A stretch of 64,000 nucleotides of DNA from Leifsonia sp. 466MF (GCF_900100265.1 NZ_LT629696.1:2976001-3040000), one strand, 5' to 3'. Counted from the stretch's first letter, positions 7,849 through 16,732 are shown. Notes: generated by a model from the letters alone, not told the origin. Numbers and translations are program-made.

Positions 7849-8765
7849 CCACCGCGACCGTACGCACCCCCGACGGGCCGCCGACGACGGCGGCGCGGCG
7901 ATCCGACCCGCGACCGCCGCTGCGGACTCGCTCCGGTCTGCGGATCGTCCCCACCCTCATCCTCATCGTCGGCGCGCTGTACTGCGTCCTGCCGGTGCTG
8001 TGGATCCTCATCGCCTCCACGAAGACCAACGACGAGCTGTTCTCGACCCCGTCGTTCGTGCCGTCCTTCACCGGCGGCTTCTGGACCAACATGCAGGCGC
8101 TGTTCACCTACAACAACGGCATCTTCGGCCGCTGGGCGCTCAACTCGGTGATCTACGCGATCGGCGGCGGCGTGCTGTCCACCGTCATCGCGGGGGCGGC
8201 CGGGTACGCCCTCGGCAAGTACACGTTCACCGGGTCGAAGTGGATCTTCCGGCTCATCGTCGCGGCCGTGCTGCTCCCCCAGATCATGCTCGCCATCCCG
8301 CAGTTCCTGCTGCTGGCGAAGTTCGGGATGACGAACACCTACGCCTCCGTCATCCTCCCCCAGCTGGTGTCGCCGTTCGCGATCTACCTGTGCAAGATCT
8401 ACGCGGAGGCGTCGGTTCCCGACGAGATCATGGAGGCCGCCAGGATCGACGGCGGCAGCGAGTGGCGCATCTTCTGGTCGGTCGGGTCGCGGCTGATGAT
8501 GCCCGCACTGGTGACGGTCTTCCTGCTGCAGTTCATCGGGATCTGGAACAACTTCCTCCTGCCCTTCGTGATGATCAACAACGACCAGCTCTACCCGCTG
8601 ACTCTCGGGCTGTACGGCCTCATGATCATCACCGGCGGCCAGGCGGCGCAGTACTCGATCGTGATCGCAGGCGTGCTCGTGTCGATCGTGCCGCTGGCCA
8701 TCCTGTTCCTGTCGCTGCAGCGCTACTGGAAGATCGATCTCATCTCGGGCGGCGTCAAGCTCTGA
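7845..8765 (+). CDS. ABC sugar transporter permease, MalG-like
   Basis: A 306-residue permease with a cytoplasmic Arg-rich N-terminus, about six helices and the EAA loop MEAARIDGGSEWRIFWSVG near residue 205. The C-terminal helix ends in FLSLQRYWKIDLISGGVKL, a typical end for CUT1 permeases. The ATGA overlap with the upstream permease points to translational coupling. It converges on the LacI gene at 8778 with only 12 bp between stop codons, so there is no room for a conventional terminator between them. Confidence 0.88.
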   Translation: MTTATVRTPDGPPTTAARRSDPRPPLRTRSGLRIVPTLILIVGALYCVLPVLWILIASTKTNDELFSTPSFVPSFTGGFWTNMQALFTYNNGIFGRWALNSVIYAIGGGVLSTVIAGAAGYALGKYTFTGSKWIFRLIVAAVLLPQIMLAIPQFLLLAKFGMTNTYASVILPQLVSPFAIYLCKIYAEASVPDEIMEAARIDGGSEWRIFWSVGSRLMMPALVTVFLLQFIGIWNNFLLPFVMINNDQLYPLTLGLYGLMIITGGQAAQYSIVIAGVLVSIVPLAILFLSLQRYWKIDLISGGVKL

Positions 8766-8777
8766 GGTCCGTCTTCG

Positions 8778-9809
8778 TCAGCGCCGAGGAGTGGATGCGC
8801 GCACGCGCACCTCGGCGGAGACCGGCGTACGCTCTCCGTCCGGCCCGCCCTGGTCGTCCGACTCGTCCGCGAGCGCGAGCTCGAGTGCACGGGCTCCGAT
8901 CTCGGCCAGCGGAAGCGACACCGAGGTGAGGGCGGGAGTGACGTCGGCGACGAGCGGGATGTCGTCGAATCCCGCCACCGCCACCTCCTCGCCGGGTGCG
9001 ATGCCCGCTTCGCGCAGAGCCGCCATCACCCCGATCGCCATGACATCGCTCACCGCGAAGACGCATTCGGGGCGCGCACCCGAGCGGAGCAGTTCGGCCA
9101 TGGCATCCCGTCCTCCCGCGCGCGAGAACTCGGCGTGGGCGATGGAGGCCGACGGCACGACCGACCGGAAACCGTCGACGCGGTCGCGCACCGTGACGAG
9201 TTCCTCGGGGCCGGCGATGACGGCGAAGTCGCTGTAGCCGAGCGCCAGCAGCTCGCGGGCGAGCGCCGCCGCCCCGCCGTGGTTGTCGACGGCGACGGTG
9301 CGATGCTCCGGAGCTCCCCCGCCGACCACGGCCACGTTCGCACGGGCGCCCGCGAGCGGGTCGTCCGGCGCTGCGGCGGCGCTCTGGGCGTCCGGCCGCA
9401 CGACGCGGCTTCCGGCGAGGACGACCGCGCGCGGGCGCTGCCCGCGGAGAGCCGCCAGCGCGGCCTGCTCGCGCGCGACCGACGCTTGGCCCGCGTAGGG
9501 TCCCGTCGCGGTGATCGTGACGATGAGGCCGCGCTCGTCCGCCACACGCACGACCCCGGAGGCGATGGAGGCGAAGTAGGGGTCGGCGATGTCGCCAACC
9601 ACGAGCGCGACCACGTTGCTCGTGCCCCGGGCGACCGCCTGCGCCTGGACGTTGGGGCTGTAGCCGAGCTCGCGGGCCGAAGCGAGCACCCGCTCCTGCA
9701 GCGCCGCGTTGACCTTGCGCGTGCTGCCGTTCAGCGCGCGGGACGCGGTCGCCAGCGAGACGCCGGCATGCGCGGCGACGTCGGACAGGGTGGGGGCGTT
9801 CTCGCTCAC
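8778..9809 (-). CDS. LacI-family transcriptional regulator
   Basis: A 343-residue repressor. The N-terminal helix-turn-helix and hinge read LSDVAAHAGVSLATASRALNG, followed by the periplasmic-binding-protein-like sensor domain with VALVVGDIADPYFASIASG and, near the end, VAVAGFDDIPLVADVTPALTS. The start is GTG 9809 (read as Met). It lies 31 bp downstream of a second LacI gene in the same direction, a tandem paralogue pair. It probably senses a sugar handled by the 2-10 kb locus. Which operator it binds is not known; the AAGCGCTT sites at 671 and 2134 are candidates. Confidence 0.88.
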   Translation of the reverse strand: MSENAPTLSDVAAHAGVSLATASRALNGSTRKVNAALQERVLASARELGYSPNVQAQAVARGTSNVVALVVGDIADPYFASIASGVVRVADERGLIVTITATGPYAGQASVAREQAALAALRGQRPRAVVLAGSRVVRPDAQSAAAAPDDPLAGARANVAVVGGGAPEHRTVAVDNHGGAAALARELLALGYSDFAVIAGPEELVTVRDRVDGFRSVVPSASIAHAEFSRAGGRDAMAELLRSGARPECVFAVSDVMAIGVMAALREAGIAPGEEVAVAGFDDIPLVADVTPALTSVSLPLAEIGARALELALADESDDQGGPDGERTPVSAEVRVRASTPRR

Positions 9810-9840
9810 AGCCCCAACCTACCGGCCGTCACCTGCGGGC

Positions 9841-10869
9841 CTACCGCCGCACCGGCGGGGTCGACGCCCGGATCACGGGGTGCGCCGGGACCGTGCGGCC
9901 CCCCGCATCCCCGTCGAGGGCACGGCGGACCGTCTCGTCGGCGACCTGGTCGAGCGGCACGTGGACGGTGGTGAGGGCGGGCACGACGTCACGCAGCGTG
10001 GTGATGTCGTCGAATCCGGCGACCGCGACGTCCTGGGGGATGCGCCGCCCGCGGTCGCGGAGCCCGGCGATCGCCCCGAGCGCCATGTCGTCGGTGATCG
10101 CGAAGACGAGCTGGATGTTCGCGAGCTCGTCGTCGGGCAGCGAGCGGATGTGCTCGCGGGCTCCCTCCCACGAGAACTCGGGATACGCGACGGCCGCCTC
10201 CCCTCCGAACCCTTCGACGAATCCGTCGACGCGCTGCTGCATGGAGAGAAGCGGGGTGGCGCTTCCGAGCACGAGCGCGCGCCGGTACCCGAGCGTCGTG
10301 AGCTCCGCGGCGAGCTCGCGTGCGCCCTCGCGGTTGTCGAAGGTGACGGTCTCGAAGGGAAGGTCGGTCCGGCTGATCAGCACGACCCGGCCGCCGGTCT
10401 CCTCGAAACGGCGCAACTCGGCCACCAGCTCGTCCCCGTTGGGCGGATCGACGTACCCGGTGCCCGCCAGCACGATCGCCTGCGGCTGCTGTCCGCGCAG
10501 TTCGCGCACCAGCTCCAGCTCGCGGTCCACCCGGCGGTCGGTCACGGCGATCGAGACGCGCATCCCGTACTCCGCCGCCTGCTTCATGAGCTCGGAGGCC
10601 ATGGCCGAGAAGTACGGGTCCGAGATCCCGCTGATCACCAGGGCGATGGTGCGGGAGGTGCCGCGCGCGATCACCTGTGCGGCCAGGTTGGGCGTGTAAC
10701 CCAGCTCGCGGGCGGCGTCGAGCACCCGGCGCCGGTAGCTGTCTGCGACGGTCCGCGCGCTTCCGTTGAGCACCCGGGACGCGGTCGGCTGTGAGACGCC
10801 GGCCCGCCGCGCGACGTCGGTCAGAGTGACGGGACGTCGGGGCGCCGCCTCGCTCTTCGCCTCACCCAC
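9841..10869 (-). CDS. LacI-family transcriptional regulator
   Basis: A 342-residue LacI repressor with DNA-binding helix LTDVARRAGVSQPTASRVLNGS and sensor signatures IALVISGISDPYFSAMASEL and VAVAGFDDITTLRDVVPALTT. The frame is open further upstream, but GTG 10869 is preferred because the head then has the normal length and TACTGT lies six nt upstream, as in leaderless actinobacterial genes. A GGGAATGCGCATA word 30-45 bp upstream matches the operator repeats at 2911-2955, so this protein is the best candidate for an autoregulated repressor of the operon at 2987. Confidence 0.88.
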   Translation of the reverse strand: MGEAKSEAAPRRPVTLTDVARRAGVSQPTASRVLNGSARTVADSYRRRVLDAARELGYTPNLAAQVIARGTSRTIALVISGISDPYFSAMASELMKQAAEYGMRVSIAVTDRRVDRELELVRELRGQQPQAIVLAGTGYVDPPNGDELVAELRRFEETGGRVVLISRTDLPFETVTFDNREGARELAAELTTLGYRRALVLGSATPLLSMQQRVDGFVEGFGGEAAVAYPEFSWEGAREHIRSLPDDELANIQLVFAITDDMALGAIAGLRDRGRRIPQDVAVAGFDDITTLRDVVPALTTVHVPLDQVADETVRRALDGDAGGRTVPAHPVIRASTPPVRR

Positions 10870-10875
10870 ACGGCA

Positions 10876-10881
10876 ACAGTA
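10876..10881 (-). promoter_or_regulatory. -10 box of a leaderless LacI transcript
   Basis: TACTGT on the minus strand ends six nt before GTG 10869. This spacing places the transcription start at the start codon. Confidence 0.5.
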
Positions 10882-10897
10882 CCGGCTCCGCCACCGC

Positions 10898-10914
10898 CTG
10901 GGAATGCGCATACC
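10898..10914. promoter_or_regulatory. Single copy of the GGGAATGCGCAT operator
   Basis: CTGGGAATGCGCATACC matches the 15-bp repeat units at 2911-2955 through GGGAATGCGCAT. It lies upstream of the -10 box of the LacI gene at 10869, consistent with autoregulation. Confidence 0.65.
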
Positions 10915-10939
10915 GGGCGCGGCGGGATGTCCGCTCGAC

Positions 10940-11440
10940 TCAGCCGGCCGGTGTCGCGGCGCCGACGAGCTCGACCTGGGCGCCATCCCATTCGCCGGGT
11001 CGCGTCCACCGCACATTGTCCGGCGTCAGCCTCCGGCCGCACGAGACGCAGACATCGGCCGCCTCGGCGCGTGCTCCGCACGCGACGCAGTTGATACCGA
11101 GGCGACCGGGTCGGGGTTCCGGCCCGTGCTCGTCGGCCCACAGGGCGAATGCGTGCAGGATGGGCAGGGTTGCGGCGCCGGACTCCGTCAGCCGGTACTC
11201 CGCCCGAGGGCGCGCCCCGTCGCCCGCGGTGGACCGCTCGAGCAGACCGCTCTCGACCATCGTGCGCAGCCGGGCGCTCAGCGCCTTGTCGGTGATGCCG
11301 GTCCGGGAGGCGAACTCCTCGAATCGGCGGGCACCGGCGAACGCCTCGCGCAGGATGAGCAGCACCCAGGGGTCGCCGACGACATCGATGCCCCGGGCGA
11401 TGGTGCACGGGCGGGTCGACCAATCGGATCTCAGTGGCAT
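10940..11440 (-). CDS. HxlR-family winged-helix regulator with C-terminal zinc ribbon
   Basis: A 166-residue DNA-binding protein. The N-terminal HxlR domain contains IDVVGDPWVLLILREAF and GITDKALSARLRTMVESGLL, the recognition region. After residue 110 there is a short tail with two CxxC pairs, CVACGA and CVSCGR, 13 residues apart, which should bind zinc; this tail is beyond the usual 110-120-residue HxlR length. The start is ATG 11440 with GGAGG five nt upstream. It is divergent from the DHA2 exporter gene, the common layout for a regulator of its own efflux pump. Confidence 0.88.
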   Translation of the reverse strand: MPLRSDWSTRPCTIARGIDVVGDPWVLLILREAFAGARRFEEFASRTGITDKALSARLRTMVESGLLERSTAGDGARPRAEYRLTESGAATLPILHAFALWADEHGPEPRPGRLGINCVACGARAEAADVCVSCGRRLTPDNVRWTRPGEWDGAQVELVGAATPAG

Positions 11441-11454
11441 GTCGTCCTCCTGCA

Positions 11455-11471
11455 GCTAGCTTAGCGCTAGC
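11455..11471. promoter_or_regulatory. Inverted GCTAGC repeat, candidate HxlR operator
   Basis: GCTAGC at 11455-11460 and again at 11466-11471 flank TTAGC, between the HxlR gene and the divergent exporter gene. Each hexamer is itself palindromic. A related AGCTAG lies near 11554. The position suits control of both genes. Confidence 0.45.
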
Positions 11472-11536
11472 ACCGCTGAATGCTCGTTCAAGATCCGAGC
11501 TTGCGCTCCAGCGACAGCCTGTGGCCTACTTGTTCC

Positions 11537-12925
11537 GTGGCTGACTTGCTTGAAGCTAGTAAAGACGAGACGCGGGGTTCCCGACTGGGACTGACGTTCT
11601 TCGTGGTCGCCACCGGGAGTGTGCTCGCCTCCCTCGACCTCTTCATCGTCAACATCGCGTTCGGCTCGATCAGCGCCAGCTTTCCCGGCGTGCAGCCTCA
11701 GCAGCTCGCCTGGGTGCTCAACGCCTACGGCATCGCCTTCGCAGCGCTCCTGATCCCGTTCGGCCGACTGGCCGACGTCGTGGGCAGGAAGCGGACCTTC
11801 GTGATGGGTCTCGTCGTGTTCGTCGTCGCCAGCGCGGTCTGCTCGATCGCGCCCGAGATCGGGGTGCTGATCGCGGCACGCGCCGTGCAGGGAGCTGCCG
11901 CTGCCGCGATCATCCCGACCAGCCTCGGACTCCTCCTCACCACGGCACCGCGAGCGCGGCACACCCGGCTCGTCAGCGTCTGGGCGGCCACCGGATCCAT
12001 CGCCGCCGCCCTGGGGCCGACGGTCGGCGGGCTGCTCGTGCAGGTCGACTGGCGCTTCATCTTCCTCATCAACGTCGTGCTCGCGCTGCCGGCCCTGATC
12101 GTCCTCCCCCGCGTGCCCTCCGCGCCCGGCTCGGGCGGTCGGCGACCGGATCTCCTCGGTTCGCTCGCTCTCGCCGCCGCGGCCGCGCTGGTGGTCTGGA
12201 CCGTCTCGTACAGCTCCGACCCCGACGTGAGCCTCTGGCAACTCGGCGTCGGCGCGCTGCTCGCCGCGCTCTTCGCTGTGCTGTTCGTGTGGAGGAGCCG
12301 GCGGGCGGCGGTCCCCGCCGTGAATCTGCAGGTGTTCGGCGATCACGGCTTCCGTGCCGCCTCGGCCGGCATGTTCTTCTTCTACGCGGGCTTCGGCATC
12401 ATGCTCGTCGGCGCGCCGCTGGTGCTCACCGGCCCGCTCGGGCTGTCTCCGGCCGTCGCCGGCATCGCGTTCGGTGCCGGACCCGCCGCCGCCGTGGTCT
12501 CGACCATCGTCGCGGGGCGCCTCCCGTCCACCCCGCGCACCCTCGGCCTCCTCGGCGGTGCACTGTTCGCGCTGGGCGGGCTGTGGTGGACCATCCTGCT
12601 CACCGCCGGCGGCTCGTTCTGGTGGGGTTACCTCCCCGGCATCGTGCTGACGGGTCTCGGAGCCGGTCTCGCGCAGACGGCGTTCATCGCCGGCGGGACG
12701 GCGGGCCTCCCCCAGCACGAATACTCGGCCGGCGCGGGCGTGCTCAACACCGCGCGCCAGATCGGCTCGGCCATCGGAGTCGCGGTCTTCGTGGCGCTCA
12801 CGCTCGGAGCGACGAGCTCCCTCACCGGGTACACCGGCGCCTGGGCGGTGCTGACCGCGGGCGGCGTTCTGGCCGTCCTGGCGGCGTGGGCGATCCGCGA
12901 TCGGTCGGCGGAGGGCGGTCGATGA
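11537..12925 (+). CDS. MFS drug-resistance-type transporter, DHA2 family
   Basis: A proton-driven exporter of about 462 residues with roughly 14 predicted helices, the DHA2 arrangement. The first helix has FFVVATGSVLASLDLFIVNI (the D-V motif region of this family), and LADVVGRKRTF is the loop 2-3 signature. The start is uncertain: GTG 11537 or an upstream ATG at 11480, neither with a strong ribosome site. It is divergent from the HxlR regulator. Its stop overlaps the next gene by 4 bp. The exported compound is unknown. Confidence 0.8.
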   Translation: MADLLEASKDETRGSRLGLTFFVVATGSVLASLDLFIVNIAFGSISASFPGVQPQQLAWVLNAYGIAFAALLIPFGRLADVVGRKRTFVMGLVVFVVASAVCSIAPEIGVLIAARAVQGAAAAAIIPTSLGLLLTTAPRARHTRLVSVWAATGSIAAALGPTVGGLLVQVDWRFIFLINVVLALPALIVLPRVPSAPGSGGRRPDLLGSLALAAAAALVVWTVSYSSDPDVSLWQLGVGALLAALFAVLFVWRSRRAAVPAVNLQVFGDHGFRAASAGMFFFYAGFGIMLVGAPLVLTGPLGLSPAVAGIAFGAGPAAAVVSTIVAGRLPSTPRTLGLLGGALFALGGLWWTILLTAGGSFWWGYLPGIVLTGLGAGLAQTAFIAGGTAGLPQHEYSAGAGVLNTARQIGSAIGVAVFVALTLGATSSLTGYTGAWAVLTAGGVLAVLAAWAIRDRSAEGGR

Positions 12926-13833
12926 GATACCTGATCGTGGGGGCAGGGGCCGTCGGCGGCTATCTCGCTGCGCTGCTCCAGGAGTCCCGTCACCGGGTGA
13001 CGCTGCTGGTCCGGCCGGAGCGGGCACGCATCCTCGCGCGGGACGGGCTGGTGCTGGCCGAACCGGACGGCCCGACCTCCGCCTTCCCGATGGAGACCGT
13101 CACGGCGGACACCGTGCGCCCCGAGTACGACGTCGTGCTGCTGTCGGTGAAGGCGTACGCCCTGCCAGGGGCCATCGCCGACCTGCGCGGCGCGATCGGA
13201 CCGGGCACGGTCGTCATCCCGTCCCTCAACGGCATCGCCCACATCGAGGCGCTCGACGCCGCGTTCCCCGGGCAGGTCCTCGGCGGCGTCTGCCTCACGG
13301 CGACCGAGCTGCGGGACGACGGCGCGATCCGGATCCTCCGGCCCGGGGCCACCCTCGGCTTCGGCGAGCTCGACGGGCGGGACACCGAGCGCGTGCGCCG
13401 GATCGCGGACGACCTGAGCGATTCGCCCATCGAGAGCTCCGCGTCGACCACCATCGTCGCGGACATGTGGGAGAAGTGGCTGCTGCTCGCGTCCGGCGGT
13501 GCGACCAACACCCTCCTGGGGGCGGATGTGGGCCGCATCGTCGCGGCGGACGGCGGCGCACGGACGGCGGAAGCCGTGGTCGACGAGGTCGTCGACGTGA
13601 TGACGCGCGCCGGTCATGCGCCGCGGGCGGATGCCGTCCAGCGTGCGCGCGGCGTCCTCACCGAGGCGGGGTCGCACTTCACGACCTCGATGTACCGCGA
13701 TCATCGCGCGGGCCGTCCGGTCGAGGTGGAAGCGGTGCTGGGCGACCTCGTGCGCCGCGCCGACCGCCTCGACACCCCGGCGCCCCTGCTCGCGGCCGCC
13801 GCGGCCGCGCTCCGCATCGTCCCCGAGTCGTGA
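12922..13833 (+). CDS. Ketopantoate reductase family (ApbA/PanE-like) oxidoreductase
   Basis: A 303-residue NADPH-dependent 2-ketoacid reductase of the PanE fold. The N-terminal nucleotide-binding motif is YLIVGAGAVGGYLAALL. SVKAYAL carries the family Lys near residue 75, and a C-terminal helical domain contains the segment FTTSMYRDHRAGRPVEVEA typical of ketopantoate reductases. ATG 12922 overlaps the exporter stop, so the two are translationally coupled. Location beside an exporter rather than pantothenate genes suggests a paralogue acting on another 2-ketoacid, so panE is not assigned. Confidence 0.82.
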   Translation: MRYLIVGAGAVGGYLAALLQESRHRVTLLVRPERARILARDGLVLAEPDGPTSAFPMETVTADTVRPEYDVVLLSVKAYALPGAIADLRGAIGPGTVVIPSLNGIAHIEALDAAFPGQVLGGVCLTATELRDDGAIRILRPGATLGFGELDGRDTERVRRIADDLSDSPIESSASTTIVADMWEKWLLLASGGATNTLLGADVGRIVAADGGARTAEAVVDEVVDVMTRAGHAPRADAVQRARGVLTEAGSHFTTSMYRDHRAGRPVEVEAVLGDLVRRADRLDTPAPLLAAAAAALRIVPES

Positions 13834-13873
13834 CGAACGCGTCGGGACTCACACGTACCGGCCGACGCGTCGC

Positions 13874-14404
13874 TCACATGGCGAGCATCGCGACGAGCAT
13901 CCCGCCGCACACAGCGGCCGATACGACGGTATGCAGGCGGCGCACCCGGCGAGCCAGCACCAGGCGGCCGATCAGCCAGCCAGCCACCGCGATGGCGACG
14001 AGCGCCGGGCCGACCGGGCCGCCGACGGACGGGTCCAGGTGTCGGTGCGGGGACGCGACAGCCGAGCCCACGACACCAGCCGGAACGGGAGCAGCCGAGA
14101 AGGCAATCCCCACCATGACGAGGAGCATGGCCCAGAGGTCGACCACATGCTCGCGCGCGAACGGGGATCGGCGGGCGATCCGCCCGTAGCCGCAGGCGAG
14201 CATGGCGAGTGCGACAGCGCCCGCGCAGAGCGCCGCCGCGTTCCCGGCGGCGCAGGCGAGCGCCATCACCCCGGCCGCGGGCAGCTCGTGCACGAGGGTG
14301 CCCGCCGTCCGGTGCGCGCGCCCGCGACGGCGCACCGCGGCACCGGCGGTGGATGCGGTCGCGACCGCCCCCGCCGCCGGCGCCACGGCCGCCCCCATGG
14401 TCAT
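13874..14404 (-). CDS. Small integral membrane protein of unknown function
   Basis: A 176-residue Ala-rich protein with four likely membrane segments (around residues 42-72, 88-113, 131-150 and 156-175). I do not recognise a family. The region around residues 118-128 (SPHRHLDP) contains closely spaced His residues that could bind metal, but this is only a guess. ATG 14404 overlaps the TGA of the aldehyde dehydrogenase by 4 bp, which supports translation as the last gene of the long minus-strand operon. An Arg-rich patch follows helix 3. The strong Ala bias lowers confidence. Confidence 0.55.
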   Translation of the reverse strand: MTMGAAVAPAAGAVATASTAGAAVRRRGRAHRTAGTLVHELPAAGVMALACAAGNAAALCAGAVALAMLACGYGRIARRSPFAREHVVDLWAMLLVMVGIAFSAAPVPAGVVGSAVASPHRHLDPSVGGPVGPALVAIAVAGWLIGRLVLARRVRRLHTVVSAAVCGGMLVAMLAM

Positions 14405-15777
14405 GCGCGCCAGACGGTCTTCACGTTGGTGAACTCGCGGATGCCGAACGCCGACAGCTCGCGCCCGTACCCGGAGTCCTTGATGCCGCCGAAGGGCAGC
14501 TGCGGGAAGGATGCGGTGAGCCCGTTGACGAAGACGCCGCCGGCCTCGATGCGGTCCTGGAAGAAGGCGGCCTCGTCATCGTCCTGCGTCCATACGCTGG
14601 AGCTCAGGCCGAAGTCCGAGTCGTTCGAGCGCTCGACGGCCTCCTCGGCCGACTCGACCCGGTACAGGCACGCGACCGGCCCGAAGCACTCCTCGCGGAA
14701 GATGCGCATCTCGGGGGTGACATCCCGCAGCACCGTCGCCGGGTAGAACCAGCCGGGGCCGTCCGGCAGCTCGCCTCCGGCTAGGAGGGTCGCACCCTTG
14801 GCGACGGCGTCCTCGACCAGCTCGTGGGTGTCGCGACGCACCTGCTCGGTGGCCAGCGGGCCGAACGACGTTCCCTCGTCGAACGGGTCGCCGACGACCT
14901 GCGCGCGCATCCCCGCGACGAAGGCCTCCTCGAACGCATCGTAGACGTCCGCGTGGACGTAGTACCGCTTGGCGGCGATGCAGCTCTGACCCGAGTTCTG
15001 CACGCGCGCGTTCACCCCGGCTGCGGCCGCCGCTGCGATGTCGGCCGACGGCATCACGACGAACACGTCCGTGCCGCCGAGCTCCAGCACCGACTTCTTG
15101 ATGTTGCGTCCCGCCGCCTCCGCCACAGACGATCCCGCCCCGACCGAACCGGTGAGCGTGACCGCTCGGATGCGGCGGTCGTCGATCAGAGGCGCCACCG
15201 CGCCGCCCTCCACGAGGACGGTCTGGAACGCTCCGGCCGGGAACCCGGCCCGCTCGAACAGCGAACCGAGGTAGAGCGCGCTCTGCGGAACGCTGGAGGC
15301 GTGCTTCAGGATGCCGGTGTTGCCGGCCATGAGCGCGGGGGCCGCGAACCGGATCACCTGCCAGAACGGGTAGTTCCACGGCATGACCGCCAGCACCGTC
15401 CCGATCGGCTGGTAGCGGACGCTCACCGCCGAGGCGCCGACGTCGCCCGCCGCGACCGGTCGCTCTTCGGCGAGGTACTCCGCGGCGTGGTCCGCGTACC
15501 AGCGCATGCCGCGCGCCGACTTCGACACCTCGTACTTCGCCGTCCCGATGGTCTTGCCCATCTCCGTCGTGACGAGCGCGGCGACCTCGTCGAGCTCGGC
15601 GTCGAGGAGGTCGGCGGCGGCGCGCATCCACGCGCCCCGCTGCTCGAACGTCGTGTCCGCGAGCCCGCGGTAGGCGGCCTCGGCCGCGGCGAGGATCTCC
15701 TCCAGCTGCTCGGCCGTGTGCGGCTCGAACGTCTTGAGCGTCTCGCCGGTGGTGGGGTTGATGGTGGCGATGGCCAT
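14401..15777 (-). CDS. Aldehyde dehydrogenase, succinate-semialdehyde type
   Basis: A 458-residue ALDH similar in layout to NAD(P)-dependent succinate-semialdehyde dehydrogenases. Motifs are VMPWNYPFWQVIRFAAPAL, TLTGSVGAGSSVA, LELGGTDVFVV (base Glu), SGQSCIAAKR (nucleophile Cys) and the C-terminal FGGIKDSGYGREL. The start is ATG 15777 with AAAGGAG six nt upstream, 43 bp after the kinase gene. A copper amine oxidase is encoded earlier in the same direction, so this enzyme may oxidise the aldehyde that it produces. This is inference from context. Confidence 0.88.
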   Translation of the reverse strand: MAIATINPTTGETLKTFEPHTAEQLEEILAAAEAAYRGLADTTFEQRGAWMRAAADLLDAELDEVAALVTTEMGKTIGTAKYEVSKSARGMRWYADHAAEYLAEERPVAAGDVGASAVSVRYQPIGTVLAVMPWNYPFWQVIRFAAPALMAGNTGILKHASSVPQSALYLGSLFERAGFPAGAFQTVLVEGGAVAPLIDDRRIRAVTLTGSVGAGSSVAEAAGRNIKKSVLELGGTDVFVVMPSADIAAAAAAGVNARVQNSGQSCIAAKRYYVHADVYDAFEEAFVAGMRAQVVGDPFDEGTSFGPLATEQVRRDTHELVEDAVAKGATLLAGGELPDGPGWFYPATVLRDVTPEMRIFREECFGPVACLYRVESAEEAVERSNDSDFGLSSSVWTQDDDEAAFFQDRIEAGGVFVNGLTASFPQLPFGGIKDSGYGRELSAFGIREFTNVKTVWRA

Positions 15778-15820
15778 GGTGACTCCTTTGTTGTGACGGC
15801 CGATGGGATGCGCGCGCGGC

Positions 15821-16732
15821 TCACACCGCGATGCGCCTGGCCAGCTCGACGGCGCCGGCGACCGGTGCGTCCGCGAGCGGCACGACGGTGAGTCCGGGAT
15901 GCGCGGCCGCGACCGCCCCGGAGAAGGCCGCAAGCAGCCGCGGCTGGTGGGCGAACACACTGCCGCCCACCACGATGTGCGACCCGGCGGCGCCCCGGGC
16001 GATCAGGCGGCCGATCAGCGCAGCGAGCTCGGAGGCGGCCCGGTCGATGACGGAGACGGCGAGGGCGGAGCCGCCGTCCGCCGCCGCGAAGACGGCGACG
16101 GCGCGCGGCCCCCAGTTCTCCGGTGTCGGGTCGTCGTTGACGGCGCGGGCGAGTGCCGGCGCGGACGACACCCCAAACGCGCGCTCCAGAGCGGCGAGGA
16201 GGCCGTCGTCCGGTGCGCCGTCATCGTCGGCGCGGAGAGCGGCGATGGTGGCATCGCGGACGATGGCGGGCGCACCGCCCTCGTCGCCGATCACCCATCC
16301 CCAGCCGCCGGCGAACAGGGTCCGGCCGGACGCATCCGCGCCGACGGCGATGGAGCCCGTGCCGGCGATCACGCCGATGCCCTCCCGCAGGCCCGCGGCC
16401 GGGACGAGCAGCTCGGCGTCGTTCACGACAGCCGCGCGGTAGCCCAGCTCGCCGAGGGCGGCGCGGAGCTCACGGGCGTGCTCGACGGTGTCGAGTCCCT
16501 GAGCGCCGACGCCGAGAGCGGAGACGGTCGCACCCTCGGGCAGCACGTGCCGGATGCGGGCGTGCAGCCACCGAGCGGCGCCGCCTGCCGGGGATGCGCT
16601 CCATTCATCCGCCGGCAGGGCGACGTCGGCGACGCGTGAGCCGTCGAGGGTCTCAGCACGCACGCCGAGCTTGGTGCCACCGGCATCCAAGCCCACGATC
16701 AAAGGGGAAATAAGAGGGGATGCAGCCGTCAC
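15821..16732 (-). CDS. BadF/BadG-type sugar kinase (N-acetylglucosamine/glucosamine kinase-like)
   Basis: A 303-residue ASKHA-fold ATPase. Phosphate-1 motif is GLDAGGTKLGV (residues 14-24), phosphate-2 is IAGTGSIAVG (about 122-131), and a Gly-rich adenosine segment HIVVGGSVFA lies near 265. This group includes eukaryotic-type N-acetylglucosamine kinase and the glucosamine-specific kinase GspK of Vibrio. The start is GTG 16732, overlapping the SIS-gene stop by 4 bp. Together with the SIS protein it suggests phosphorylation and processing of an amino sugar. Activity on another hexose cannot be excluded. Confidence 0.8.
   Translation of the reverse strand: MTAASPLISPLIVGLDAGGTKLGVRAETLDGSRVADVALPADEWSASPAGGAARWLHARIRHVLPEGATVSALGVGAQGLDTVEHARELRAALGELGYRAAVVNDAELLVPAAGLREGIGVIAGTGSIAVGADASGRTLFAGGWGWVIGDEGGAPAIVRDATIAALRADDDGAPDDGLLAALERAFGVSSAPALARAVNDDPTPENWGPRAVAVFAAADGGSALAVSVIDRAASELAALIGRLIARGAAGSHIVVGGSVFAHQPRLLAAFSGAVAAAHPGLTVVPLADAPVAGAVELARRIAV

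Noticed and set aside
12922..13833. panE, a true ketopantoate reductase for pantothenate synthesis
   Set aside because: Fold and motifs fit the family, but the coupling to a DHA2 exporter and absence of pantothenate genes make a paralogue more likely.
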